The position numbers and the translations under genes are program-made. Source: a virus. From it: DNA of 64,000 nucleotides. The notes under the pieces were generated by a model. The model searched no databases. It had not been told where the DNA came from and worked only from the letters and a program-made list of their open reading frames with translations. The DNA lies in the IMG/VR virus record IMGVR_UViG_3300032516_000016, positions 1 through 64,000 of that record. One strand, written 5' to 3'. This document shows positions 25,294-33,198 of this stretch, piece by piece. Each line of letters starts with the position of its first letter. Positions within the stretch are counted from its first letter, which is position 1.

Positions 25294-25437
25294 CTATCTC
25301 CATACGTTGAAGAATTCAAATTTTGCTCCACCTTCAAAAAGTGTCGCGATCACGCGACACTTTCCGAGAGGCTGACCGCAACGCTTGCAGGTTGGTGGCT
25401 CGGGGTGTGCGTAATAGCGGCCACATTGACAGTACAT
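25294..25437 (-). CDS. Small zinc-ribbon protein (47 aa)
   Basis: This short gene was found in the gap between two longer genes, from ATG 25437 to TAG at 25294-25296. It has two cysteine pairs (CQC near residue 3 and CKRC near residue 17) with a third cysteine, fitting a small zinc ribbon. It begins 11 nt after the upstream stop (25448) and the next gene's ATG is 3 nt beyond its stop. It includes an 11-bp palindrome at 25338-25363. Confidence 0.72.
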   Translation of the reverse strand: MYCQCGRYYAHPEPPTCKRCGQPLGKCRVIATLFEGGAKFEFFNVWR

Positions 25438-25447
25438 TTACGCCTCT

Positions 25448-26068
25448 CTAATCGATCCCCGCCGTAGCGGGGATCGCATTCTTTACTTTCTCCTCTCCGA
25501 AATGTTTGGTGAGGAAGGTCATTGCTAGTTCTCTGTCGCCTCCTGTCAACTCCACGTATTCTTCGAGGGTTGCTTGGATTTCCATCTTCTCGCTTTTTGC
25601 ATCCTTCGCCTTCTGCCAGCTCTCCCATATGCGAGCGGTGATCGAGTTTCGTGAGGAGATGTAGCTGTCGTACCTCCGTTTCCGGATGTCCCACTCCTGG
25701 TGCTTCTTGTTCCATTCGATCAGTTCGATGCCCTTTTCATTCACCTCGTCTTGGTGACACAGTTTTACCAGTACTACCCGATCTTCGATGTCCTCTGCGT
25801 ATCGGATCTCCGATCCGACGCGCCAATCGTAGTTGTCTTTTTTCGGTTGCAAGGCGATGAACTGTTCAGCCTGCTTTTGCGTCTTGAAGTACACTGATCC
25901 GACGTTGTAGTACGTGGTCATGTGCATCTTTGGCATCGCCAGGTCGAAATCCCCGGGATGATCGGCTTTTCGTGTGCCGATTTCCATCAGTTCGATTTCA
26001 ACCTGGTGTTGTATTTGCTCTTCTGTCATGCTGGCTTTTTCGTTGTCCGGTATTTCTTCAAATTTCAT
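25448..26068 (-). CDS. Hypothetical protein
   Basis: The 206-residue protein is mainly helical, with a central YNVGSVYFKTQKQAEQFIALQ segment and a C-terminal EYVELTGGDRELAMTFLTKHFGEE motif. I recognise no family. A 10-bp hairpin with a UACG loop on the minus strand (25453-25476) lies just inside its 3' end. Confidence 0.6.
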   Translation of the reverse strand: MKFEEIPDNEKASMTEEQIQHQVEIELMEIGTRKADHPGDFDLAMPKMHMTTYYNVGSVYFKTQKQAEQFIALQPKKDNYDWRVGSEIRYAEDIEDRVVLVKLCHQDEVNEKGIELIEWNKKHQEWDIRKRRYDSYISSRNSITARIWESWQKAKDAKSEKMEIQATLEEYVELTGGDRELAMTFLTKHFGEEKVKNAIPATAGID

Positions 26069-26587
26069 TCAAATCTCCCCCACTTGCGACATCGCAGCGG
26101 CGATGTCGCTATCTGTGAATCCCCAATTCTTTAGTTGCTTTGTGACCTCAGATTTTAGGTCTGTGATGATTTCTTGTTTGTACTCCTCCGATACGTCCGA
26201 CTCGATTCCCCATAGTGAGTCCGTGATTTCGTGTTGTGCCCAATGATCGCCATCTTCTGAGATGGCGATCTTTGCGGTTACGATTACTCCTGTCATGCAC
26301 CAATAACCGGCGTAGTAGTCAGCCAGGCGTTTCATGTCTTGGAGTACGTAGTGATAGTCAGCGCTTTTCAGAGAATCGTACTGAGCAAGAACTTCGTTCT
26401 TGCTCTCCGGAGTTACGTGTTCCCATGCTTTTGGGTTGTGGGGCCAGTGTTGTCCTGGGGTAAACCAATTGTCACCGTACTGGATGTCGAATGGTCTACG
26501 CGGGCCTTCGTGGAACTCGCCTAGCCAGGAGAGATCGGGGTCTTGGTCGAGTTTGGTTCGGATGGTTATCGAGTTAATGCGTTTCAT
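26069..26587 (-). CDS. Hypothetical acidic protein
   Basis: The 172-residue protein starts MKRINSITIRTKLDQD and has acidic loops, aromatic-rich segments (YHYVLQDMKRLADYYAGYWCMTG) and a helical tail. It belongs to a series of acidic ORFans in the same operon. No family recognised. Confidence 0.6.
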   Translation of the reverse strand: MKRINSITIRTKLDQDPDLSWLGEFHEGPRRPFDIQYGDNWFTPGQHWPHNPKAWEHVTPESKNEVLAQYDSLKSADYHYVLQDMKRLADYYAGYWCMTGVIVTAKIAISEDGDHWAQHEITDSLWGIESDVSEEYKQEIITDLKSEVTKQLKNWGFTDSDIAAAMSQVGEI

Positions 26588-27288
26588 AGCGCCTCCAAAA
26601 CCGAAGCTCGAAGCGCGGCTTCGAGCTTTGTGTTGAATTCCTCCTCGTGATGCTCCTGGGCGTATTCCACTATCTCGGAGTCGTCCATGTCATCCATTCC
26701 AACTGGACTTCGTTCGTCTACCAGTATGTCCAGGGCAACATCCAGTTCTACATCGTCTATCATGATGCCGTTGATCTGCTTGATGAGATATGACCACTCG
26801 GAGTACACGATGTTGCCATAGGTATAGGCTGCTTTGGCGGCTAGGGCACGATCCCACTCTAGACCATGCCATATGCCCGAGTCGGTTTCTTCGTGTCTGT
26901 AGAGGTCACTGAGGAGCTTTGTGGCTTCTTCGGTGCTGTAGCTGCGGTCCACGATGTTCTCGTGGAAGATGCTGTCGCCGTCCGTGTAGTCATTGTTCAG
27001 GTCATTGCTGGCTTCACCATCGTCGATGAGCTGCTGGACGATTTCGTCCATGAAGTAGTCTGTGATGAGCTCCTTGGCGTCATTATGGGCCTCGGTCTCG
27101 TAGTCGGTTTCCGGTTCTGGGGGTTCGTAGATGGTGGCGCTCATGCGGTCGATGAAGTTGTGTAGTTTTTCGGCATCGTTTATTAATGTAGCAATGTCTG
27201 CCTCGAATTGCCATTTTGCATTTTGTTTTGCGTCCCATGATCTAAGTCCATCAGGGACTTGGATTTCGGTTTGTAGTATTACAATCAT
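26584..27288 (-). CDS. Hypothetical strongly acidic protein
   Basis: The 234-residue protein is rich in Asp and Glu (for example EPETDYETEAHNDAKELI and DMDDSEIVEYAQEHHEEEF). Strongly acidic small proteins are frequent among anti-defence or DNA-mimic factors in viruses, but that is only a possibility here. An 11-bp palindrome lies near its 3' end at 26604-26628. Confidence 0.6.
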   Translation of the reverse strand: MIVILQTEIQVPDGLRSWDAKQNAKWQFEADIATLINDAEKLHNFIDRMSATIYEPPEPETDYETEAHNDAKELITDYFMDEIVQQLIDDGEASNDLNNDYTDGDSIFHENIVDRSYSTEEATKLLSDLYRHEETDSGIWHGLEWDRALAAKAAYTYGNIVYSEWSYLIKQINGIMIDDVELDVALDILVDERSPVGMDDMDDSEIVEYAQEHHEEEFNTKLEAALRASVLEAL

Positions 27289-27289
27289 T

Positions 27290-27946
27290 CTAAATCCACC
27301 ACCTATTCTTTACTTCAGGATTCTTTTCTTCGTATTTCTTTCGTTTCTCGTAGTTTGAGCATTTGTCGTCTCGTTCGTAGTATTCATTTGGTATGTTTGG
27401 TTTGTCTACGGTTCCGAATTGTTCTTTGAAACAACCACATGCCCAAATTCGTCCAAGTGGATCTATCATCATGTCGTCACAAACACATTCGTATTTGCGA
27501 TAAGATTCTCCAACTTGGGTGCGTATTGCACGCCCTTGTGGGATTGGTATATTAATGTTTCTGATCCACTTATTTTCTGCGAATACTTTGTACACACTAT
27601 GGTCTACCATGTGGTTATCATGCCAATCATCTTGTGATAATTGGGCTGTGATTACTTCCTTTTTAGCCAATTTGGCTAATAATAGTGAATGTGATTTGAT
27701 CGAGCCATTTGTGATGACATGTGGTCCCATGTCGTCTTGTGCTGCAATTACTTGCATCAGTATGTGTAGAAAATCTGGATGTAATGTTGGTTCACCGCCT
27801 CCAATTGTGTAATATTCTCCGGTGTCTTCTCCTAATTTCAGTGCTTTTAGTATGGTTTCTGTGGTTGCGTGTTTTCCACGTGGCCCACATGAGTAACAGC
27901 AATGTGCGCATCGCATGTTACATTTCGTGGTTATCTGAATATACAT
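27290..27946 (-). CDS. Radical SAM protein
   Basis: The 218-residue protein has the radical SAM motif CNMRCAHC (C-x3-C-x2-C) near residue 9, then CYSCGP, and a TIGGGEPTLHPDF glycine motif near residue 50. C-terminal cysteines (CVCDD, CGCF) could bind an auxiliary cluster. It is compact, similar to 7-cyano-deazaguanine- or peptide-modifying enzymes, but the substrate is unknown. It follows the acidic 26584 gene with one intervening base and may modify an element-encoded or host molecule. Confidence 0.8.
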   Translation of the reverse strand: MYIQITTKCNMRCAHCCYSCGPRGKHATTETILKALKLGEDTGEYYTIGGGEPTLHPDFLHILMQVIAAQDDMGPHVITNGSIKSHSLLLAKLAKKEVITAQLSQDDWHDNHMVDHSVYKVFAENKWIRNINIPIPQGRAIRTQVGESYRKYECVCDDMMIDPLGRIWACGCFKEQFGTVDKPNIPNEYYERDDKCSNYEKRKKYEEKNPEVKNRWWI

Positions 27947-27970
27947 GGTTTCCTCCGCTCTTGCAATTGT

Positions 27971-28678
27971 TCATGTTTCCTCCTTTTTCACCCATACCCA
28001 AAAGTTTATGTCGAACTGGCCTACTTCGTAGGTGAATAGCAGGTCGCCTTGATCGCGGTATTTGTTGAACACGTCCTTGGGGTTGTCGGTCTGGCCGAGG
28101 TGCATGCCACTCTCGTACCTTTCGGCCTGCTTGATCCAGCCTAGTTCCGCTAGTCTGGATTCGGGTATGATGTTTGTGTTTACGGCCTTGGTGTATCGGT
28201 AGATGCATGAGTCGATGTACTCTTTCTCGAAGTCGGTTGCTATGCAGTTGCCGCATAGCGACTCGTTGTTGAGGATTGCGTACCTGGTCTTGTCGTTGTA
28301 GCTTGTGGGTGTTGTTCTGACCGCGTTGCCACATGCTCCGCATGTGGTGAATTCGTCACTGAATCCCCAATCTAGGACGTCGTCGAGTTCGAAGAGGCCC
28401 TCAGGGACTGGGTAAAGGTGATATGCTTCCAGGCGCATATTTTGGAATGCATTTCGTCCTTGCAGGTTGTAGTAGGTGATTGCATTCTGGTAGTATGCCT
28501 CCGGTGCAATGGCTCGATTCAACTCGCGTTGAATCGTGGCGAGTTCTTGCCACGACTCGACGATCAGGAAGGGTTCGCCGGTTTCGGCGTCTTCGGTGAG
28601 GGTTGAGTTCAAGTTGTGTTGTTGCAGGATGTTGAATAGTTCTTGTCGTGCCATTAATTTGGTGTCATCATCTAACAT
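27971..28678 (-). CDS. Hypothetical protein with central zinc-ribbon motif
   Basis: The start at 28678 is supported by a GGAGG Shine-Dalgarno 10 nt upstream, giving 235 residues. The middle has TTCGACGNAVRTTPTSY followed about 20 residues on by LCGNC, the spacing of a zinc ribbon. It is rich in aromatic and acidic residues elsewhere. Function unknown. Confidence 0.62.
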   Translation of the reverse strand: MLDDDTKLMARQELFNILQQHNLNSTLTEDAETGEPFLIVESWQELATIQRELNRAIAPEAYYQNAITYYNLQGRNAFQNMRLEAYHLYPVPEGLFELDDVLDWGFSDEFTTCGACGNAVRTTPTSYNDKTRYAILNNESLCGNCIATDFEKEYIDSCIYRYTKAVNTNIIPESRLAELGWIKQAERYESGMHLGQTDNPKDVFNKYRDQGDLLFTYEVGQFDINFWVWVKKEET

Positions 28679-28764
28679 TCTGGTGATTCCTCCTTGTTTG
28701 GCTCCATCAGATAACATTTTTGGCTGAGGTTGACCGATGTGCTTGATACAGTTGGAAGTATCAT
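28672..28764 (-). CDS. Possible 30-residue peptide overlapping the next start
   Basis: This short frame starts at an ATG overlapping the stop of the 28761 gene and ends 4 nt inside the start of the 27971 gene (ATGTTAG). The tight coupling on both sides is the main evidence. It could instead be a spacer; composition is unremarkable. Confidence 0.35.
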   Translation of the reverse strand: MILPTVSSTSVNLSQKCYLMEPNKEESPEC

Positions 28765-28922
28765 TGCATTTCCCTCAGTTGGGCAAGTAGATCTTGCATT
28801 CTTAGGATTGCATCGGGGTTTGTGAATTCGCCTCGCTCGTTTTTATTTGAGGTTGCGGTCACAGCTCGCATTGACTCCCGAATTTCATCAATTCTCATCA
28901 GATCATCTTGATTATTGTTCAT
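28761..28922 (-). CDS. Small helical protein (53 aa)
   Basis: The gene runs from ATG 28922 to TGA 28761-28763 in a stretch between longer genes. The sequence begins MNNNQDDLMRIDEIRESMRAV and ends in a helix (DAILRMQDLLAQLREMQ), so a small helical protein. Its ATG overlaps the upstream stop by 4 nt. Function unknown. Confidence 0.68.
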   Translation of the reverse strand: MNNNQDDLMRIDEIRESMRAVTATSNKNERGEFTNPDAILRMQDLLAQLREMQ

Positions 28923-29143
28923 CTTATTTCCCACCACCCTCGTATCTCCTCGTCATAGTAGAGACTGTTCAATTCACCAGCACGAATATCGTTTGAAATG
29001 CACTCCCTGGCACGGTTTTCGCCTTGTTCTTGTAGTGTCGTTTTTAATTCATCATCGATTTCGGACTTAAATCCCCAATATCTAAGTTCAACTTCATGGC
29101 AACAAACATCTACTATAAATTCAATTGAGTTTTCTTCGGGCAT
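28919..29143 (-). CDS. Small acidic hypothetical protein
   Basis: The 74-residue protein includes IVDVCCHEVELRYWGFKSEIDDEL and ends YYDEEIRGWWEIR. It is coupled to its neighbours by very short spacing. No recognised family. Confidence 0.6.
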   Translation of the reverse strand: MPEENSIEFIVDVCCHEVELRYWGFKSEIDDELKTTLQEQGENRARECISNDIRAGELNSLYYDEEIRGWWEIR

Positions 29144-29145
29144 AT

Positions 29146-29367
29146 TTACTCCTCATCAATTGATTCGGCGTCGGTCAGCTCGCCTTCATCATCGGACTCA
29201 TCATCTTTTGAGGATAAGTCCAGCTCTTCGGTCTTTAGCCGTGCTTTTTCGTAAGCCTCATCATAACTGTCAGCTTCAACCACTTGTGTTGTTACTTTTG
29301 TTGTTGGGTCTAGGCATTCGCCATAGGTCAAGTTTGCGTTGTTGTTGGGATTAAATTTGATTGTCAT
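29146..29367 (-). CDS. Small acidic hypothetical protein
   Basis: The start at 29367 is chosen because a GGAGGT Shine-Dalgarno lies 6 nt upstream; 73 residues result. The C-terminal third is nearly all acidic (SKDDESDDEGELTDAESIDEE). DNA-mimic or chaperone-like roles are possible but unsupported. Confidence 0.6.
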   Translation of the reverse strand: MTIKFNPNNNANLTYGECLDPTTKVTTQVVEADSYDEAYEKARLKTEELDLSSKDDESDDEGELTDAESIDEE

Positions 29368-29719
29368 TAAAATACCTCCATAAAATCGCCAGGTTTGGCG
29401 GTTCAAGGTGACGGGTTAGCATGTTCACGAAGCGTTCAACCGAGGTTAACCAGGCTTGGTGCTGTTGTTTGTGATAGTAGATGTGTAGACGGGATGAGTA
29501 GGCGTTTCTACAACACCAATCGTTCGTATCTAGGGGGCAATAGTATATACAATTCATTGATATACAATTCATTGGTCTTCGGTGCTCGGCCAGGTAGTGA
29601 CACAGGGCGCATGGTTGCCAATATCGAGGGTCCCATTCTCCGAGTGCCAAGATGCGTTTCCATTTGTCCAGCACTTCGTGCAGGACATGTTTTGGTATTT
29701 TGTCCAGGGTTAGATGCAT
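29351..29719 (-). CDS. Cysteine-rich hypothetical protein
   Basis: The 122-residue protein has several cysteines (PCALCHYL, MNCISMNCIYYCPLD, WCCRN) in its middle, enough for one or two metal sites, and is rich in His and Tyr. A GGAGG Shine-Dalgarno precedes the ATG. Function unknown. Confidence 0.6.
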   Translation of the reverse strand: MHLTLDKIPKHVLHEVLDKWKRILALGEWDPRYWQPCALCHYLAEHRRPMNCISMNCIYYCPLDTNDWCCRNAYSSRLHIYYHKQQHQAWLTSVERFVNMLTRHLEPPNLAILWRYFNDNQI

Positions 29720-29758
29720 GTTTCCTCCTTTAATCGTCCCGGCATAATTTCCATATTC

Positions 29759-29965
29759 TCACTTCTGCAATTTCTTACCTATTTGAAGAGAAAGCTCTTT
29801 CATGATTTTGCAACCAACTCTGATCGTTTCAAGCTTCGGCGGATTACAGTTTTTGGGAGCTTTTAAGAAGTTATCGACTGTAGCTGTATGCTGGTTTAAC
29901 ATCTGCTGAACTATGAGAGCTTGCTGTTTGGACATTTCGATTTGCATTTTGACATTAGCTTCCAT
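29759..29965 (-). CDS. Small helical protein
   Basis: The 68-residue protein is predicted almost wholly alpha-helical (MEANVKMQIEMSKQQALIVQQML). Its start overlaps the end of the upstream gene by 11 nt. Function unknown. Confidence 0.6.
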   Translation of the reverse strand: MEANVKMQIEMSKQQALIVQQMLNQHTATVDNFLKAPKNCNPPKLETIRVGCKIMKELSLQIGKKLQK

Positions 29966-30458
29966 GATTTTCTACCTCCAAATATGTATATGGGCAAGGA
30001 TTTTCCTCGTCAAACCAATCATCGTCGAGACAGTAGGTTTTGTACGGATGATTTGGGCCATCTGGGTTTATTTTTGTAGCACTCATCAGGTAACCTGCGC
30101 CTGGTGCGCAAGGAGAACATGGCGGGGCGAAAGTATAGAATGGTGATTTGATGACAAATAGATCCGGATCATCACAATCACCTTGAATGATGTAACCATC
30201 TTTTTCATATAACATTCTGGCATTGTCGTTTTCGTAATGATCGTTAAAATTTTCAGTTGCTGTTTTAATCAAATCCTCAATTGTACCCTCATCCAGATAG
30301 TCTGAGAGATTGGATATGGCTTCTGTTATCTCGTCGATAACTCCCTCATATGTCATGTCTTTTGCGTTCTCGTAAAACTCTTCAGCGTGGTTGAAGAGGT
30401 CGCGTTTTGGGATTACGCCGTAGTGTATTCCCTTTTCATCTTGATTGGATAGGATCAT
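29955..30458 (-). CDS. Hypothetical protein with C-terminal PCSPCAPG motif
   Basis: The 167-residue protein has an acidic helical N-terminal half and a C-terminal half with YTFAPPCSPCAPGAGYL, a proline-cysteine motif that could bind metal or form a disulfide. ATGA overlap couples it to the upstream gene. Function unknown. Confidence 0.6.
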   Translation of the reverse strand: MILSNQDEKGIHYGVIPKRDLFNHAEEFYENAKDMTYEGVIDEITEAISNLSDYLDEGTIEDLIKTATENFNDHYENDNARMLYEKDGYIIQGDCDDPDLFVIKSPFYTFAPPCSPCAPGAGYLMSATKINPDGPNHPYKTYCLDDDWFDEENPCPYTYLEVENHGS

Positions 30459-30724
30459 CTTAATTCCTCATTGGATTTTAATTTCCTTATGCTTATTCTT
30501 TTGAAAGATGGATCATCAAACAGATCTACCTCAACATGATGCCATTTTTGTAGGTTTCGAACACGATGATCAAGGTCATCTGGCCAGGTGCCACCCCAAC
30601 AAGTGATTTTGATTTCGTTATCAAAAAATTGGATTTCAGATTCATCTGGTGCTATCCACCCGATAATTTTATTGACGAGATTCAGCTCATCACTGGTAAT
30701 GGTCGTTTTTACTTCAATTCTCAT
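30455..30724 (-). CDS. Small hypothetical protein
   Basis: The 89-residue protein has an alpha/beta pattern starting MRIEVKTTITSDELNLVNKIIGW and a basic C-terminus. Function unknown; it belongs to the same operon of small ORFans. Confidence 0.6.
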   Translation of the reverse strand: MRIEVKTTITSDELNLVNKIIGWIAPDESEIQFFDNEIKITCWGGTWPDDLDHRVRNLQKWHHVEVDLFDDPSFKRISIRKLKSNEELR

Positions 30725-30741
30725 TTTGGTAACCTCTTCAT

Positions 30742-31053
30742 TTAGTTCGCGAGTGTGGTGTATCCGAGGGTGCTGTTTTTGAATAGGACATCTCGGCGGT
30801 AGAACTGGCCGTTTAACCAGGTGTCACTGTACCAGGCTTCGGCATCTTCCCATTGGTGGGTGCCGCTTACAATCTCACCATTTATGGTGAGGGTGTCTGC
30901 CATGGTCAACCCTTCAGATATGATGGTGACGTCACCATCATAGCTGATGTCGATGTCTATTGCGCTGGTGGCGTGTAGGTAGATCACCAGGATTACGAAG
31001 AGACCTACGCACCAGGCGGCGAAATTCAACATGTCCTTTATCCAGGGGTTCAT
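30742..31053 (-). CDS. Membrane-anchored hypothetical protein
   Basis: The protein has 103 residues from ATG 31053 and one N-terminal transmembrane helix (FAAWCVGLFVILVIYL near residues 10-28). An extracytoplasmic beta-rich domain follows. It comes directly after another small membrane gene, so the pair may form a complex. Function unknown. Confidence 0.65.
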   Translation of the reverse strand: MNPWIKDMLNFAAWCVGLFVILVIYLHATSAIDIDISYDGDVTIISEGLTMADTLTINGEIVSGTHQWEDAEAWYSDTWLNGQFYRRDVLFKNSTLGYTTLAN

Positions 31054-31057
31054 AGTT

Positions 31058-31189
31058 TCACTTCCGTTTTTCATTGTATTTCCGATAAATGTCGATTGCT
31101 ATAAGGGCGGCGATTGCAACGACTGTCCAACCCGTTGCGATAAGTATTCCCATAGTACATACCTCGATTATCTCGTAGCATTGATTCAT
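31058..31189 (-). CDS. Single-pass membrane microprotein (43 aa)
   Basis: The gene runs from ATG 31189 to TGA 31058-31060. A textbook GGTGAT Shine-Dalgarno lies 4 nt before the ATG, which strongly supports translation. The sequence has one transmembrane helix (ILIATGWTVVAIAALIAIDIY). It ends 4 nt before the next gene's ATG. Small membrane proteins of viruses often act as lysis or superinfection factors; that is an inference. Confidence 0.75.
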   Translation of the reverse strand: MNQCYEIIEVCTMGILIATGWTVVAIAALIAIDIYRKYNEKRK

Positions 31190-31209
31190 TTTATCACCTT
31201 CTATTATTC

Positions 31210-31248
31210 CCGTCAATCACCAGGGGGTGAGGTTGGTGACTGACGGGG
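31210..31248 (-). terminator. Interrupted hairpin below the GC-rich gene trio
   Basis: CCCGTCA and TCACCA on the left arm pair with TGGTGA and TGACGGG on the right, with one mismatch. It lies 3' of the 31270 gene and upstream of the microprotein Shine-Dalgarno, and may end the GC-rich transcript. Confidence 0.4.
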
Positions 31249-31269
31249 GAATTGGAGGCATTATTATAA

Positions 31270-31623
31270 TTATTGTAGGGCTTTTTGCGGGCCTTCGCGC
31301 CACCGAAGGCCCTGTTGGTCAACGGCTGCGGCCAAATCGGCCCAGGTGGCGAAACGGGCCTGTGGGAGAGGCAGTTGGGCCGCGCCGTACAATGCGCCAA
31401 TGCTCTGATTGCCCACCTCTAGCCAAACGTGTCCGGCTCCCGCCCATGACAGGCAATAGGTCACATTGAGGCCGCGCGCTTCCAGCTCGACACCGAGGGC
31501 TTCGGTGTCGGCCATGCAGCTGCCGGGCTGAGGGGATGCGTGGGCGACGATCGAGGCAAGAAGGGCCAAAGCGCCGACAAGGGCGACGGCGAGGAGGGCC
31601 GACTCCCAGTCTAGGTGGATCAT
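31270..31623 (-). CDS. Secreted or membrane-anchored protein with Cys-His motif
   Basis: The 117-residue protein has an N-terminal hydrophobic stretch (ALLAVALVGALALLASIVAHA) fitting a signal peptide or anchor. The mature part has SCMADTEALGVELEARGLNV and GHVWLEVG; a Cys near a helix with a later GHVWLEV is the pattern of transglutaminase/papain-like domains, though the protein is short. The gene is GC-rich, unlike the rest of the operon, suggesting separate origin. Confidence 0.6.
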   Translation of the reverse strand: MIHLDWESALLAVALVGALALLASIVAHASPQPGSCMADTEALGVELEARGLNVTYCLSWAGAGHVWLEVGNQSIGALYGAAQLPLPQARFATWADLAAAVDQQGLRWREGPQKALQ

Positions 31624-31826
31624 ACGTTTAGACTCCTGGCAAGAGCGCGAAGCGCGGCGGTGCGGGCGGGGTTGGGCCGGGGGTAGAGAAGCTGCTCGGA
31701 CGGGTGTGGTAGGGCCGGTTCGATGGGGTAGGCGTATACGTCCGGATCTCCGCCACCGAGGGAGAGACGGCAGTTCGCCGGTGGGCTAGGGCGGGGCGGG
31801 GTGACGCGGTGAAAAGAGAGGGTCAT
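31620..31826 (-). CDS. Small Pro-rich hypothetical protein
   Basis: The 68-residue protein is GC-rich and Pro/Arg-rich. The ATG at 31826 overlaps the upstream TGA; a GTG at 31829 would add one residue. It has no recognised motif and its coding nature rests on its overlaps and on the match in composition with both neighbours. Confidence 0.5.
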   Translation of the reverse strand: MTLSFHRVTPPRPSPPANCRLSLGGGDPDVYAYPIEPALPHPSEQLLYPRPNPARTAALRALARSLNV

Positions 31827-32218
31827 CACTCCCCCTCCGCTACGTAAAGCTCGAACATCCGGGCCGGGTTTTGCCCTGGCCTGGCGGGCAGTTCGCCGGT
31901 GTACTCGATCATGAGCAATTTCCCTTGCGGATCGATGGCAGCGAGCTTGTTCCTGAGCACTGCACCGATGTTAAGTTTGAGGTGTTCGCCGGTCCTCTCG
32001 CCGGTATCCGTTGCAATGTCGAAACAGGCCAAATCGTACCGGTATTCCGTACCGTCCTCCTTCTTTTTCAGACCGGTGACGCGGGTCATAAGATACCCTA
32101 CGAGGGTGTCACCGGGTTGCGGGTTCCAAAATTCCGAGACCTTTTTAAAGGTCTTCTTGGCGGTCGCGATCTGTGTGGCGGGTGTTGGTTCCTCGATTCT
32201 GCTAAATTTCTTTGACAT
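31826..32218 (-). CDS. Possible ssDNA-binding (OB-fold-like) protein
   Basis: The 130-residue protein has KVSEFWNPQPGDTLVGYL, an LKKKEDGTEYRYDLACFDIA strand region, and GKLLMIEYTGELPARPGQNPARMFEL. This W-x-P-x-x-GD-x-x-G-x-[LV] plus late beta strand pattern is one I associate with phage/plasmid single-strand-binding-like proteins; the assignment is tentative. It is the first gene of the long minus-strand operon, with a TATA box at 32268-32276 and a GGAGAT Shine-Dalgarno. Confidence 0.55.
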   Translation of the reverse strand: MSKKFSRIEEPTPATQIATAKKTFKKVSEFWNPQPGDTLVGYLMTRVTGLKKKEDGTEYRYDLACFDIATDTGERTGEHLKLNIGAVLRNKLAAIDPQGKLLMIEYTGELPARPGQNPARMFELYVAEGE

Positions 32219-32267
32219 TTTCTTTCATCTCCTTCTGTTATCCTAGTCTATGCTTTGTTCAAGGTAG

Positions 32268-32276
32268 TATATATAT
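32268..32276 (-). promoter_or_regulatory. TATA box (TATATATAT) of the long minus-strand operon
   Basis: The box is centred about 26 nt upstream of a predicted start near 32246. The ATG at 32218 follows with a GGAGAT Shine-Dalgarno, so this mRNA probably has a short leader. Two further TATA-like sequences face the other way at 32535-32575. Confidence 0.6.
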
Positions 32277-32625
32277 GATGCATCCGCGCGATGTATGCGC
32301 GGTGCGAGAGGGTGGCACGCGGGTAGGGAATCGGTAGCAGTGACGCAGCGGGCGGAGGGGATGCGCGAAGAAAAGGACGAAATTGAAGGGAAAAGGCACA
32401 GATGCACCTTTCCGGTGCGGCGCGTCGCTGCATTGCGGTTTGCGGTCGGGCGGCGGGCCTGGGCGGGCGGCGGGCCTGGGCGGGTCGGAGGCGGGCCTAA
32501 TATAGCCGCCCTTCGTGGCCATAGATACCGTCCGGGATGTCTCAAAATGTGATTAGATATATAAAGACTACAATATATACAAACCAATCCTGAGCGCGTC
32601 GCAACGCGCCGTCGGCGCCGCAGCG

Positions 32626-32659
32626 CTAGAAAAAATGCCGTATTCCAGGCATTTTTTCT
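32626..32659. repeat. 13-bp perfect hairpin with 8-nt loop
   Basis: TAGAAAAAATGCC (32626-32638) pairs with 32647-32659. It ends in an A/T-rich flank in both directions and could act as a terminator for either strand or as a structural element of a small RNA starting near the TATA-like motifs upstream. Confidence 0.65.
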
Positions 32660-32945
32660 ATACGAACCCGGACGGTTACTTGTGGGTCAAGGGCTTCACG
32701 CCCTTGAGATGTTTCAGGGTCACTCTACAGTCAACTGGCTGCCGGCGGCGCTTTAGTGCGCCGCTACCACGTGCGTAGGCACGTATGCGTGAGGCACGTT
32801 GTTTTTTAGCCCGCGCGGCGAGTGAGCGCGCCCCCACCATAACGCGCGTTTCACCGCGCGCGGTCCCCCAACAGCATCGTAAGAGGAAAGTAGTAGTGAT
32901 GATATAACTAGCGGCGGGGCGGCCCGCAGGGCCGACACGCCGACT

Positions 32946-33119
32946 ATCTATATGCATCATCCTCTTCATATCTACATCTTCACCTTAATCTCTCCATCCC
33001 TTTCTGCATCTTGTCATCATATCTTATCTCATTCTTCTATATCTTTCTCTTATCTCCTCACTCATCCTACATTTTAACAAAAACAATTTCTATTTACTTA
33101 CTCTTACCACTATTTTAGG
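32946..33119 (+). other. G-depleted, pyrimidine-rich tract
   Basis: Over about 170 bases the plus strand has only a few G residues and is mainly T and C with some A. Such strand asymmetry is known near origins and unwinding elements and in structured leader regions. It precedes the HNH gene and its TATA-like box. Confidence 0.6.
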
Positions 33120-33198
33120 GCAGGGGCAATTCTAACACCCCAGTTTCTATAATATAACCACCGACACCTTTATGTATTATAGAAACCTATCATATATC

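Larger units (their letters stand above)
32280..33170. other. Non-coding GC-rich region with hairpins and G-poor tract
   Basis: No open frame here has good start, composition or homology support. The region holds two TATA-like motifs (about 32535-32575) facing right, a cluster of short GC palindromes (32593-32608), a 13-bp hairpin at 32626-32659, and then a stretch almost lacking G. It sits where transcription diverges and near the primase gene, so a replication origin or regulatory RNA locus is plausible (inference). Confidence 0.5.

Noticed and set aside
32676-32969. 97-residue minus-strand frame in the GC-rich intergenic region
   Set aside because: It is Arg-rich with no motif or good start signal, and open frames arise easily in GC-rich sequence; other frames overlap it equally well.
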